Positions 37,341 to 45,703 of a stretch of 64,000 nt of DNA are shown in pieces; the first letter of the stretch is position 1; every line of letters starts with the position of its first letter. A program made the position numbers and the translations under genes. This DNA comes from Caballeronia insecticola. Lineage in GTDB: Bacteria; Pseudomonadota; Gammaproteobacteria; Burkholderiales; Burkholderiaceae. The notes under the pieces were generated by a model. That model worked only from the letters and a program-made list of their open reading frames with translations. It ran no database searches and was not told the origin of the DNA. The stretch spans positions 1,095,816 through 1,159,815 of the forward strand of contig NC_021294.1 of the NCBI RefSeq assembly GCF_000402035.1, read 5' to 3'.

Positions 37341-38678
37341 ATGAGTTCCGTGTCAACGCAGAAGATCGAAGCCGCGGTCAAGAAAGACGCGTCGTGGGTG
37401 CTGGGCGCCCTCAAGCAGTTCTCGCAGGACCGCTGCGCCGCGATGGCCGCAAGCATCGCGTTCTATTCGGCCTTTTCGCTCGCGCCGACGCTCGTCATGG
37501 TGATCGCCGTCGCGGGCTGGGTTTTCGGACCCGAAGCCGCACGCGGGCAACTGTTTCATCAGGTGAACGGGCTGCTCGGCGATCAGGCGGCGTCCAGCGT
37601 GCAGAGCATCGTCGAGAACGCGCATCGCAGCGGCGGGACGGGCATCGCCGCGATCATCTCGTTTGTGCTGCTGGCGATCGGCGCGTCGGCGACGTTTTCG
37701 TCGCTCAACACCGCGCTCAGCATCGTGTGGCCGCTCACCGGCGAGCAGCGCTCCAGCGTGATGGCGATGGTGCGCGTGCGGCTCATCTCGTTCGGGCTCG
37801 TGCTGGGCGTCGCGTTTCTGCTGATCGTCTCGCTCGTCCTCGACACCGCGATTCAGGCCGTCGGCATGTGGCTGTGGGGCGATTCGCCGTTCGTCATCAT
37901 CGGCGACATCGTGCAGATGGTCGCCGGACTCGCGATTTTGTCGGTCGCGTTCGGCGCGCTGCTCAAATTTCTCCCCGACGCGCCCGTGCAATGGCGCGAT
38001 GCGCTCGTCGGCGGTCTGGTCGCCGCGGTGCTGTTTTCGGCGGGCAAGAAGCTGTTCGCGCTCTATCTGACGCACGCGGGCACGGCCAGCGCGTTCGGCG
38101 CGGCCGGCTCGCTCGCCGTGCTGCTGATGTGGCTCTATTTCTCCGCCGCCGTGCTGCTGCTCGGGGCCGAATTCTCGGCGGCCCGCGCGCGTCTGCACGA
38201 TCCGCGCGGCGCCTGGGGGATGCAGAACAGCGGCCGCGTGCCGCCGGGAAGCCGCGCGAAGATCGGCTCGCTGCTGGCGTCGTCCACGCGCGTGGCGGCG
38301 CCTGATGCCGCTGCTGCCGAAGCCCAGGCGGCCGCTACGGTCGAGCCCGCGGGCGCGCCTGTTTCGGCGAACGCGCGGCGCGTGATCGGCGCGCGTGCGC
38401 AGCATGCGCAGCAACTGACCGGTCAGGCGCGCAAGAAGGTGTCGGCTGTGGCGCGCGCGCTTGAGTTGTCGCGCAAGATCGCGCGGGCGGAATCGACGGC
38501 CACCCGCGCCACCGCGCTCGCGATGGTCGGCGCAAGCCGCAAGGCGTCGCACGCCAACCAGGCCGTGCGCCGCCATCCGTGGCGCGCGGTGCTCGTCGCG
38601 GCGGGCGCGGGCGTGGCGGTCGCCCTGCTCTCGCGCCGCGATCCCACGAGATTCGACGACGAATCATCGCGAAACTGA
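37341..38678 (+). CDS. YihY/BrkB-family inner-membrane protein with DUF883-like tail, 445 aa
   Basis: The ATG at 37341 (MSSVSTQKIEAAVKKD) follows GAGAGG. About six membrane helices span residues 30-300, with the family stretches DRCAAMAASIAFYSAFSLAP and VLLMWLYFSAAVLLLGAEFS. The C-terminal 130 residues are Ala-rich and end in a helix (HPWRAVLVAAGAGVAVALLS) that looks like the membrane anchor of ElaB/YqjD/DUF883 proteins. The function of BrkB/YihY proteins is not settled. It is divergent from fdoG. Confidence 0.85.
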   Translation: MSSVSTQKIEAAVKKDASWVLGALKQFSQDRCAAMAASIAFYSAFSLAPTLVMVIAVAGWVFGPEAARGQLFHQVNGLLGDQAASSVQSIVENAHRSGGTGIAAIISFVLLAIGASATFSSLNTALSIVWPLTGEQRSSVMAMVRVRLISFGLVLGVAFLLIVSLVLDTAIQAVGMWLWGDSPFVIIGDIVQMVAGLAILSVAFGALLKFLPDAPVQWRDALVGGLVAAVLFSAGKKLFALYLTHAGTASAFGAAGSLAVLLMWLYFSAAVLLLGAEFSAARARLHDPRGAWGMQNSGRVPPGSRAKIGSLLASSTRVAAPDAAAAEAQAAATVEPAGAPVSANARRVIGARAQHAQQLTGQARKKVSAVARALELSRKIARAESTATRATALAMVGASRKASHANQAVRRHPWRAVLVAAGAGVAVALLSRRDPTRFDDESSRN

Positions 38679-39002
38679 TCCGCTCGCGCGGGCATGCCGG
38701 CTATCCTGCGAATCCGAAAAATCGCGCGGGAAATAAATCGTTTGTTATTTGAATCGAGGGTAATCGGCGAGGAAGTCTTGCGCGTTGTCTTTAAAATCCG
38801 CACGACGCGCGGAACTTTTCGAGACGGGCTCTGTCATCCAAAAATTCCTAAATCGACTGCCGGAAAGGCATGACTGGCGGGCGTCACGCCGGAGTGTGTG
38901 TTTTTCGAGACAGTCTATATTTTTTCATTTCTTAAGTTACGAAACGTTGCGTTATTCTCTGCGCCGGCAACAACGATTTTAATCATTCGCGTGGAGAATT
39001 CG
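38679..39002. other. porin upstream region, 324 bases
   Basis: AT-rich against its surroundings. It holds an inverted repeat AAATAA-N8-TTATTT (38731-38750) and a TATATT at 38916-38921 that could be a -10. No open frame here looks real. The region probably carries porin regulation; no regulator site is identified. Confidence 0.4.
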
Positions 39003-40169
39003 ATGAAACGATTCGCACTGACGTCCCTCTCGCTGGCCATGCTCGGCGCAGCAGGCGCGGCACAGGCACAAACGAGCGTGACGCTGTATGGCGTGATCGA
39101 CGCTGGTATCGGCTACGTAAGCCATGCCAACGCGAACGGCGACAAGCTCGTGGGCATGATCAACGGCAACCTGTCCGGCGATCGCTGGGGCTTGAAGGGT
39201 CAAGAAGACCTCGGCGGCGGCCTGAAGGCAATCTTCCAGTTGGAAAACGGTTTTGACGTCGGCACCGGCCGTCTCGGCCAGGGCGGCCGCGAATTCGGTC
39301 GTCAGGCGTTCGTCGGTCTGTCGGGCGCCCAATGGGGTACGGTCACCCTCGGTCGCCAATACGATCCGCTGGTCGACATGGTCCAGGGCATCACGGCTGA
39401 CAACTACTGGGGCGCGATCTTCGCAACGCCGGGCGATATCGACAACTACGATAACTCGCTGCGCGTGAGCAACGCCGTCAAGTACGTTTCGCCGAACTTC
39501 GCAGGCTTCCAGGTCGAAGGCCTGTACGGCTTCAGCAACCTGGCGGGCACGACGGGCCAAGGCCAGACGTGGTCGGCAGCTGCAACGTACAACAACGGCC
39601 CGTTGGCTGTTGCAGGCGGCTACTTCTACGCGAACAACCCGAGCGCCGGCCGCGTGCCGCCGACCACCGCCAGCGGCTGGGGCAGCCCGTCGTCGGACTC
39701 GCTGTTCAACAGCCCGGTCAACGCCGCCTATGCGACGGCTCAGGCTATCGGTATCGCTCGCGGCGCGGTTCAGTACTCGATCGGCGCATTCACGATCGGT
39801 GGTTCGTACAGCAACGCGCAGTACAAGGCTGACGGCGCATCGCGCTTCGGTTCGGAACACTTCAACGTGGGCAACGGCTTCGTGAACTTCCAGATCACGC
39901 CGGCTCTGTTGACGGGTCTGGGCTACACGTACACGAAGTCGGGCGGCGACACGTCGGCAACGTACCACCAGGTTTCGCTGGGTGCCGACTACTCGCTGTC
40001 GAAGCGCACCGACTTCTACGCTGTTGCAGCTTATCAACACGCAAGCGGCGACCAGCGCGACGCAAGCGGCACGACCAGCACGGCGCAAGCGTCGATCGGT
40101 TCGTACGGCTTCGAAAGCGGCCGCAGCCACCAAGAGACGGTTATCGTCGGCGTGCGTCACAAGTTCTAA
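39003..40169 (+). CDS. Burkholderia-type outer-membrane porin, 388 aa
   Basis: A signal peptide MKRFALTSLSLAMLGAAGAA, cleaved after AQA, precedes a 16-strand barrel. It begins QTSVTLYGVIDAGIGYVS, has GLKGQEDLGGGLKAIFQLEN and the constriction-loop region, and ends with Phe (VIVGVRHKF), as porins need for BamA insertion. GGAGAA precedes the ATG. Codon usage is biased (few rare codons), as for an abundant protein. It is followed by a strong terminator. Confidence 0.95.
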   Translation: MKRFALTSLSLAMLGAAGAAQAQTSVTLYGVIDAGIGYVSHANANGDKLVGMINGNLSGDRWGLKGQEDLGGGLKAIFQLENGFDVGTGRLGQGGREFGRQAFVGLSGAQWGTVTLGRQYDPLVDMVQGITADNYWGAIFATPGDIDNYDNSLRVSNAVKYVSPNFAGFQVEGLYGFSNLAGTTGQGQTWSAAATYNNGPLAVAGGYFYANNPSAGRVPPTTASGWGSPSSDSLFNSPVNAAYATAQAIGIARGAVQYSIGAFTIGGSYSNAQYKADGASRFGSEHFNVGNGFVNFQITPALLTGLGYTYTKSGGDTSATYHQVSLGADYSLSKRTDFYAVAAYQHASGDQRDASGTTSTAQASIGSYGFESGRSHQETVIVGVRHKF

Positions 40170-40228
40170 GAACAACCGACGGGCGTGGCACGCAAGTGCC
40201 GCGTCTCGCGGACCGCAGCACTCTCGAA

Positions 40229-40260
40229 CAGCCATCGGTTTTCCGATGGCTGTTTTTTTT
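40229..40260 (+). terminator. Rho-independent terminator of the porin gene
   Basis: A perfect 10-bp stem (CAGCCATCGG/CCGATGGCTG) with a TTTT loop, followed by eight T. Confidence 0.95.
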
Positions 40261-40364
40261 GCGCGCGTCGGTCGTAACAAATCGTCGTAATCAACCGGTC
40301 GCGCTCACTGTCAGCCTGAAGCCCTCGCAAAATTTCCGGACAACAACAACCGGAGTCACATGCG

Positions 40365-41360
40365 ATGCAAGGGTCCTGCGTTTTCCTTCGTTCCTTCTTC
40401 CTCGCCTCATCTCTCGCTGCCTGCATTGCAAGCGCGGGATGCGGGCCAGGCGGAATCTCGGCCGCGCACGCGGACGACTCGCCCGCCTTGCCGATGATCG
40501 TCGCGCACCGTGGCGGCACCGCCGATTACCCTGAGAACACGCTCATCGCCATTGAAGGTGCACTGAAGAATCGCGCCGACGCGATCTGGCTCACCGTGCA
40601 ACTCACGCGCGACGGCGTGCCGGTGCTGTACCGTCCGGCCGATCTCTCCGCCAACACCGATGGCAAGGGCGCCGTCGCCGATGTCGACTTCGCCGCGCTC
40701 GAAGGCCTGAACGCGGGTTGGAACTTCGTTCAGGTCGATACACATGGCGCAAGGCAATATCCGTATCGCGCGGAGCCGGTCCAGATCCCTTCGCTTGTGG
40801 CGGCATTGCGCGCCATTCCGCCCGCCGTTCCCGTGATGCTCGACATGAAAGCCATGCCCGCCGAAGCGCAGGCAGCCGCCGTGGCGCGTGTGCTGAACGA
40901 GGAAAACGCGTGGCAGCGCGTGTTGATCTACTCCACCGACGCCGCGTATCAGAAAGCGTTCGAGGCCTATCCGCAAGCGCGGACGCGCGTGTTCGAATCG
41001 CGCGACGCGACGCGGTCACGGCTCGCGGCCGTCGCGCTCGCGCAGACCTGCGAAAGTCCGCCGCAGCCCGGCACATGGTCTGCTTTCGAGTTCTCGAGAC
41101 AGATGGAACTGGTCGAAACCTTCACGCTCGGCGAAGCACGCTCGGCCGTGACGGCGAAGCTGTGGACGCCTCAGGCAGTCAAATGCTTCCGCGCGAACGG
41201 CAAAACGCCGATCGTTGCGATCGGCGTCAACAATGCCGACGACTATCGTGCCGCGGCATGTCTCGGCATCGATGCGGTGCTCGCCGATTCGCCACGGACG
41301 ATGAGCGCGATCAAAGCCGCAATCGAGCGCCCGCTCGACTGTGCGTCCGCCGCGCGCTGA
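40365..41360 (+). CDS. glycerophosphodiester phosphodiesterase-like exported protein, degenerate active site, 331 aa
   Basis: The TIM-barrel GDPD fold is clear: VAHRGGTADYPENTLIAIEG near residue 46 and VMLDMKAMPAE. A signal peptide with a possible lipobox (LAAC at residue 20) exports it. Key residues are missing. Canonical E-x-D in the second strand is W75-x-T77 (IWLTVQL), and the HD that follows is replaced by RP at 90-91 (LYRPADL). So metal binding and hydrolysis are doubtful although the first HR pair (48-49) is kept. It may be a binding protein or act on another substrate. Confidence 0.8.
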   Translation: MQGSCVFLRSFFLASSLAACIASAGCGPGGISAAHADDSPALPMIVAHRGGTADYPENTLIAIEGALKNRADAIWLTVQLTRDGVPVLYRPADLSANTDGKGAVADVDFAALEGLNAGWNFVQVDTHGARQYPYRAEPVQIPSLVAALRAIPPAVPVMLDMKAMPAEAQAAAVARVLNEENAWQRVLIYSTDAAYQKAFEAYPQARTRVFESRDATRSRLAAVALAQTCESPPQPGTWSAFEFSRQMELVETFTLGEARSAVTAKLWTPQAVKCFRANGKTPIVAIGVNNADDYRAAACLGIDAVLADSPRTMSAIKAAIERPLDCASAAR

Positions 41361-41375
41361 CAGCGGTCACAGCGG

Positions 41376-42245
41376 TCATAGCTGCGGCGCGTTGCCCGGC
41401 GGATTGCTGTCCTCGGCGAGCGTCTGCGCGGGCGCGTCCGAGCCGCACGGCAGATCGCCGATGACGAGCCGCGGCACCGTGCTGCGCACCTCGCGCGGGC
41501 GTAGCGGCACGTTGTCGAGATCGGTCCAAGACGGGTTCGGAATCTCGCCGAAAAGCTGCCGCAGACGTTCGCCCCAGGTTCGGTTGATCATCTGGTAATA
41601 CGTGCTGTTGTTGTCGAGCGTGGCGAAGCGCGTCACGCGCAGCGAGTCCTTCTCGTACACCAGCAGATCGAGCGGCAGACCGACCGAGAGATTCGAGCGC
41701 AGCGTGGAATCCATCGAAATGAGCGCGCATTTGGCGGCTTCGTCGAGCGGCGAAGCGGGCGTAATCACGCGATCGATGATCGGCTTGCCGTATTTCGATT
41801 CGCCGATCTGAAAATACGGCGACACGCGCGTCGATTCGATGAAATTGCCCGCCGCGTAAATCATGAACAGACGCGGCGGCTGCCCGCAGATCTGCCCGCC
41901 GAGGATGAAGCTGCAATTGAAGTCGACGCTGAATTCCGCGAGCGACAGCGCATCTCGCCGATGCACTTCGCGCACCGCCGCACCGACGATGCGCGCCGCC
42001 TCCGCCATGTTCGCGACGCTGTACAGCGTGGGCGCGTCGGGGTCGGTGGGCTCCGCGAGCAGATGCGTCACGGCCTGCGTCAGCGCGAGATTGCCCGCCG
42101 CGAGCAGCACGATCACGCGCTCACCCGGTTGTTCGAAAACAACCATCTTGCGCGCGGCGCTCACGTGGTCCACGCCGGCGTTGGTGCGCGTGTCGGAGAG
42201 AAATACGAGTCCCTCGTCCACGCACATACCCACGCAATAAGTCAT
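41376..42245 (-). CDS. Anbu-type proteasome-like peptidase, 289 aa
   Basis: It begins MTYCVGMCVDEGLVFLSDTR, the N-terminus of Anbu (ancestral beta subunit). Removal of Met would expose Thr2 as the nucleophile. Later parts such as ARKMVVFEQPGERVIVLLAA, NCSFILGGQICGQPPRLFMI and KPIIDRVITPASPLDEAAKC fit the family. Anbu forms helical or ring assemblies in the cytoplasm; its substrates are unknown. I choose the start at 42245 for the exposed Thr; the frame is open further. The next three genes are the classical Anbu partners, in the same direction. Confidence 0.93.
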   Translation of the reverse strand: MTYCVGMCVDEGLVFLSDTRTNAGVDHVSAARKMVVFEQPGERVIVLLAAGNLALTQAVTHLLAEPTDPDAPTLYSVANMAEAARIVGAAVREVHRRDALSLAEFSVDFNCSFILGGQICGQPPRLFMIYAAGNFIESTRVSPYFQIGESKYGKPIIDRVITPASPLDEAAKCALISMDSTLRSNLSVGLPLDLLVYEKDSLRVTRFATLDNNSTYYQMINRTWGERLRQLFGEIPNPSWTDLDNVPLRPREVRSTVPRLVIGDLPCGSDAPAQTLAEDSNPPGNAPQL

Positions 42246-42350
42246 GTCGATCCGTCCTGAAACAAGCAAATCACCATTGTACTGAGCGCGCCCGCGCATC
42301 GCATCCATCCTGTCTTACGGCACGCGCCGCGCACCGCTTGAGCCGCGCAT

Positions 42351-43148
42351 TCACTGATCCGGCCGGGCATCGATGCCGACGCTGACCGTCAATGTTTCCT
42401 CCTTGCCGCCGACGCGCGCGCCGCGCTCGGGTGCAGCCGACTCGTAATCGCGCGCGACGGCGAGGCGGCAGTGGCGTTCGTCCGCGAACGCGGCCTGCGT
42501 TACGTCGAGCGTAATCCAGCCATGCTCCACCCAGATATCCACCCAGGCGTGCGCCGTCCCGTTCTCTTGGCCGTCGGCGGCGAAATAACCGCTCACGCAG
42601 CGCGCCGGCACGCCGCGCACGCGGCAGCACGCGAGCATTAGATGCGCGTGATCCTGCGCCGTGCCCGCCCCGCGTGCGAGCGCTTCTGCGGCGGAGCCCG
42701 TCGCCTGTGCGGATTCGTTCACATAGCGCACGCTCTCCTCGATACGCTCGGCCAACACGATGCACGCCGCCGGCGTATCGGGCGCGGGCGCGCGCCGGGC
42801 AAGCTCGCGGATCGCGGCGTCGGGTGCCGTCAGCACGGTCGCGCAGGTGAAATGTTCGAGTGGAATCGGACCGGCTTCGTCGAAGAGACGGCCGTCGGCG
42901 AGCGTTTCGGTTTCCACTTCGCCGCTCGCGCTCACGCAAATTTCCCGATGCGGCTTCGTCAGCACGAGCGTTTGCAGCGCATTGCCGTAGGCGTCGCGCG
43001 CGTGGTCGAGCTTGCCCGGTGCATCGACGTGCCAATGCCGCACGATCTGCGACGAACCGCTCGCCGGCGTCACGCGGTATTGCCGGATCGAATACGTGAC
43101 CGGCGCGGCGTAGCAATAGCGGATGTCGTGGCGAATGGTCAGCAGCAT
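42351..43148 (-). CDS. transglutaminase-like protein of the Anbu cluster, catalytic Cys replaced, 265 aa
   Basis: N-terminal transglutaminase beta domain (MLLTIRHDIRYCYAAPVTYS), then the core: GTAQDHAHLMLACCRVRGVP, GTAHAWVDIWVEHGWITLDV. The core normally reads GVCQDHAH; here position 164 is Ala (codon GCG, 42659-42657) instead of the nucleophile Cys. His200 and Asp215 of the triad remain. Thus it is probably not a peptidase or transamidase in the usual way. It lies 3 bases from the alpha-E gene, in the operon with Anbu. Confidence 0.88.
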   Translation of the reverse strand: MLLTIRHDIRYCYAAPVTYSIRQYRVTPASGSSQIVRHWHVDAPGKLDHARDAYGNALQTLVLTKPHREICVSASGEVETETLADGRLFDEAGPIPLEHFTCATVLTAPDAAIRELARRAPAPDTPAACIVLAERIEESVRYVNESAQATGSAAEALARGAGTAQDHAHLMLACCRVRGVPARCVSGYFAADGQENGTAHAWVDIWVEHGWITLDVTQAAFADERHCRLAVARDYESAAPERGARVGGKEETLTVSVGIDARPDQ

Positions 43149-43151
43149 GAT

Positions 43152-44105
43152 TCACGCGATCGGCAGCATCAGGAAGGTATGCATCACGAGCTGGCCGAGT
43201 TCATCGACACGCCTGAGAAACTGCATGAGCCACGCGTGCACGCCGGCTTCGAGAATCTGGCGGATGTCGGCATACAACACGTCCGCGCGCAGCTTGCCGG
43301 CAAAGCGCTCGCATTGCTTCGACGCATCCGTGCGCAATTTCGCGAGCGTTTCGCACACACCGTCGAGCGATGCGATCAGCGACCGCGGCATCTGCTCGTT
43401 GAGGATCAGCAACTCGACGACGCGCGCAGGCGTCACCACGTCGCGATACACCTTGCGATAGATTTCGAGCGCCGACACGGAACTGAGTATGGACGTCCAG
43501 TAATAGAAATCTTCGAGCTGGCGCGCCGCCTCGCGCGAATTCGGCGGCGCGTGGGCGAAACGCACGTCGAGGATGCGCGCCGTATTGTCCGCGCGCTCCA
43601 GATACGCGCCCAGTTGCATGAAGAAGAAGGCGTCGTCGCGCAGCGCGGTGCCCAGCATCACGCCGCGGCACAGATTCGACCGGTACTTGACCCATTCGAA
43701 CAGCGCATCCGGGCTCGTTTCGAGCTCGTGGTTCGAGAGCCGCAGGTTGAATTCGAGCCACGTGAAGTTGATCGTCTCCCAGCCTTCGGTCGTGAGCGTG
43801 CCGCGTACCGCACGCGCGTTCTCGCGCGTCGCCTGCAGGCACGAGAAAATGCTCGACGCATTGCGCGCATCCGCGACCATGAAATGCAGCATGTCCTCGC
43901 GCGCATGCGAGCCCGGATGACGCGCGTCGAACATCTCTTCCAACTCCGAGATTCTCAGCACCGAGCGTTGCGCGTGCGCTTCCTGCTCCGGCGTTTGCGG
44001 CAGGAGCGAGCCTTCGAGATTGATGTCGAGCATGCGCGCGGTGTTTTCCGCGCGTTCCATGTAGCGCGCCATCCAGAACAGGTGATCGGCAGTGCGGCTC
44101 AGCAT
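43152..44105 (-). CDS. alpha-E domain protein (DUF403), 317 aa
   Basis: An all-helical protein with a repeated DHLFWMARYMERAENTARML-like motif, first at residues 7-26 and again as GAYLERADNTARILDVRF. It is the fixed partner of the circularly permuted ATP-grasp and the transglutaminase-like protein in Anbu loci, where a peptide-tagging role has been suggested. The start at 44105 (MLSRTADHLFW) matches other family members. Confidence 0.92.
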   Translation of the reverse strand: MLSRTADHLFWMARYMERAENTARMLDINLEGSLLPQTPEQEAHAQRSVLRISELEEMFDARHPGSHAREDMLHFMVADARNASSIFSCLQATRENARAVRGTLTTEGWETINFTWLEFNLRLSNHELETSPDALFEWVKYRSNLCRGVMLGTALRDDAFFFMQLGAYLERADNTARILDVRFAHAPPNSREAARQLEDFYYWTSILSSVSALEIYRKVYRDVVTPARVVELLILNEQMPRSLIASLDGVCETLAKLRTDASKQCERFAGKLRADVLYADIRQILEAGVHAWLMQFLRRVDELGQLVMHTFLMLPIA

Positions 44106-44136
44106 GACCTTATGTGCAATGGTTATGTGCAATGAG

Positions 44137-45543
44137 TTAGGCGACCATCCAGGTGTCCTTCGTCCCGCCGCCCTGCGAAGAATTGACGACGAGCGAACCT
44201 TCCCGCAACGCGACGCGCGTGAGGCCGCCCGCGCACATCGACACTTCGCGGCCCGAGAGCACGAACGGCCGCAAGTCGATGTGACGCGGCGCGATGCCCG
44301 CCTCGACGAACGTCGGGCACGCGGACAGCGCGAGCGTCGGCTGCGCGATATAGCCATCGGGCTGTGCCAGGAGCCGCGCGCGGAAGGCTTCGATTTCATC
44401 GGCCGTCGATGCAGGCCCGACCAGCATGCCGTAGCCGCCCGCGCCGTGCACTTCCTTCACGACGAGTTCGCCGAGATGCGCGAGCGTGTACGCGAGATCG
44501 TCGGGCTTGCGGCACTGGTACGTCGGCACGTTGTTGAGTATGGGTTTTTCGCCGAGATAGAACTCGATCATGTCCGGCACGAACGGATAGATGGATTTGT
44601 CGTCGGCGATGCCGGTGCCCATTGCGTTCGCAAGCGTTACGCGGCCCGCGCGATACGACGTGAGCAGGCCTGCGACACCGAGCGCCGAATCCGCGCGAAA
44701 AGCGAGCGGATCGAGAAAGTCGTCATCGACACGGCGATAGATCACATCGACGCGACGCGGGCCGTGCGTCGTGCGCATGAAGACGTAGTTGTCTTCGACG
44801 AACAGGTCCTTGCCTTCGACAAGCTCCACGCCCATTTGCTGCGCGAGGAACGTGTGCTCGAAGTACGCCGCGTTGTACATGCCGGGCGTCAGCACGACGA
44901 CGGTCGGATCGTCGACGCCTTCGGGCGCGATCGAGCGCAATGTTTCGAGCAGCAGATCGGGATAATGCGCGACCGGCGCGACGCGGTTCTGCACGAACAG
45001 TTCGGGAAAGAGCCGCATCATCATCTTGCGATTCTCCAGCATGTACGACACGCCCGAGGGCACACGCAGATTGTCCTCCAGCACGTAGAACTCGCCCGCC
45101 GCGCCCGCACGCACCACGTCGATGCCCGCGATGTGCGCGTACACGTCGAGCGGCACATCCACGCCCTGCATCTCCGGGCGATACTGCGCATTCGTATAGA
45201 CCTGCTCGGCCGGAATGCGCCCGGCAAGCACGATGTCGCCGTCGTGATAGATGTCGTGCAGAAACAGATTGAGCGCCTGCACGCGCTGCCGCAGGCCCGC
45301 TTCGAGCACGCGCCATTCGTCGCCGGGAATGATGCGCGGAATCATGTCGAAGGGAATGAGCCGCTCGGTGCCGGACAAGTCGCCGTTCACCGCGAACGTG
45401 ATGCCCACGCGCCGGAACAGCACGTCCGCCTCGGCACGCTTGCGCGCGATCGTCTCGGGGCTCTGCATCGCGAGCCAGCGCGAAAACCGTGCGTAGTGGC
45501 TGCGCACGGTGTCGTCCTGACGCATTTCATCGTAGATCTGCAT
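44137..45543 (-). CDS. circularly permuted ATP-grasp protein, 468 aa
   Basis: Typical sequence for the DUF404/DUF407 (type 2) ATP-grasp family: RLIPFDMIPRIIPGDEWRVL, QALNLFLHDIYHDGDIVLAG, VLEDNLRVPSGVSYMLENRK, then VVKEVHGAGGYGMLVGP and NSSQGGGTKDTWMV at the end. ATP-grasp enzymes join an acid to an amine or thiol with ATP. The Anbu, transglutaminase-like and alpha-E genes follow. The gene heads the operon; the gap to alpha-E is 31 bases. Confidence 0.93.
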   Translation of the reverse strand: MQIYDEMRQDDTVRSHYARFSRWLAMQSPETIARKRAEADVLFRRVGITFAVNGDLSGTERLIPFDMIPRIIPGDEWRVLEAGLRQRVQALNLFLHDIYHDGDIVLAGRIPAEQVYTNAQYRPEMQGVDVPLDVYAHIAGIDVVRAGAAGEFYVLEDNLRVPSGVSYMLENRKMMMRLFPELFVQNRVAPVAHYPDLLLETLRSIAPEGVDDPTVVVLTPGMYNAAYFEHTFLAQQMGVELVEGKDLFVEDNYVFMRTTHGPRRVDVIYRRVDDDFLDPLAFRADSALGVAGLLTSYRAGRVTLANAMGTGIADDKSIYPFVPDMIEFYLGEKPILNNVPTYQCRKPDDLAYTLAHLGELVVKEVHGAGGYGMLVGPASTADEIEAFRARLLAQPDGYIAQPTLALSACPTFVEAGIAPRHIDLRPFVLSGREVSMCAGGLTRVALREGSLVVNSSQGGGTKDTWMVA

Positions 45544-45703
45544 CGCGGCGTCCTTCGTTTTTTCAGCGCGTTTCGCGGCGTTTCATTGCAGTATCGGACG
45601 AAAGTGCGCGACGTGTACCACTTTTTTCGCGCGCTCACGGTGCATGCGGCGAGTGCGCGCGTTTTTCGCGCTAGACTTCCGGCATCTGTTTCCGCGCTAC
45701 ATC

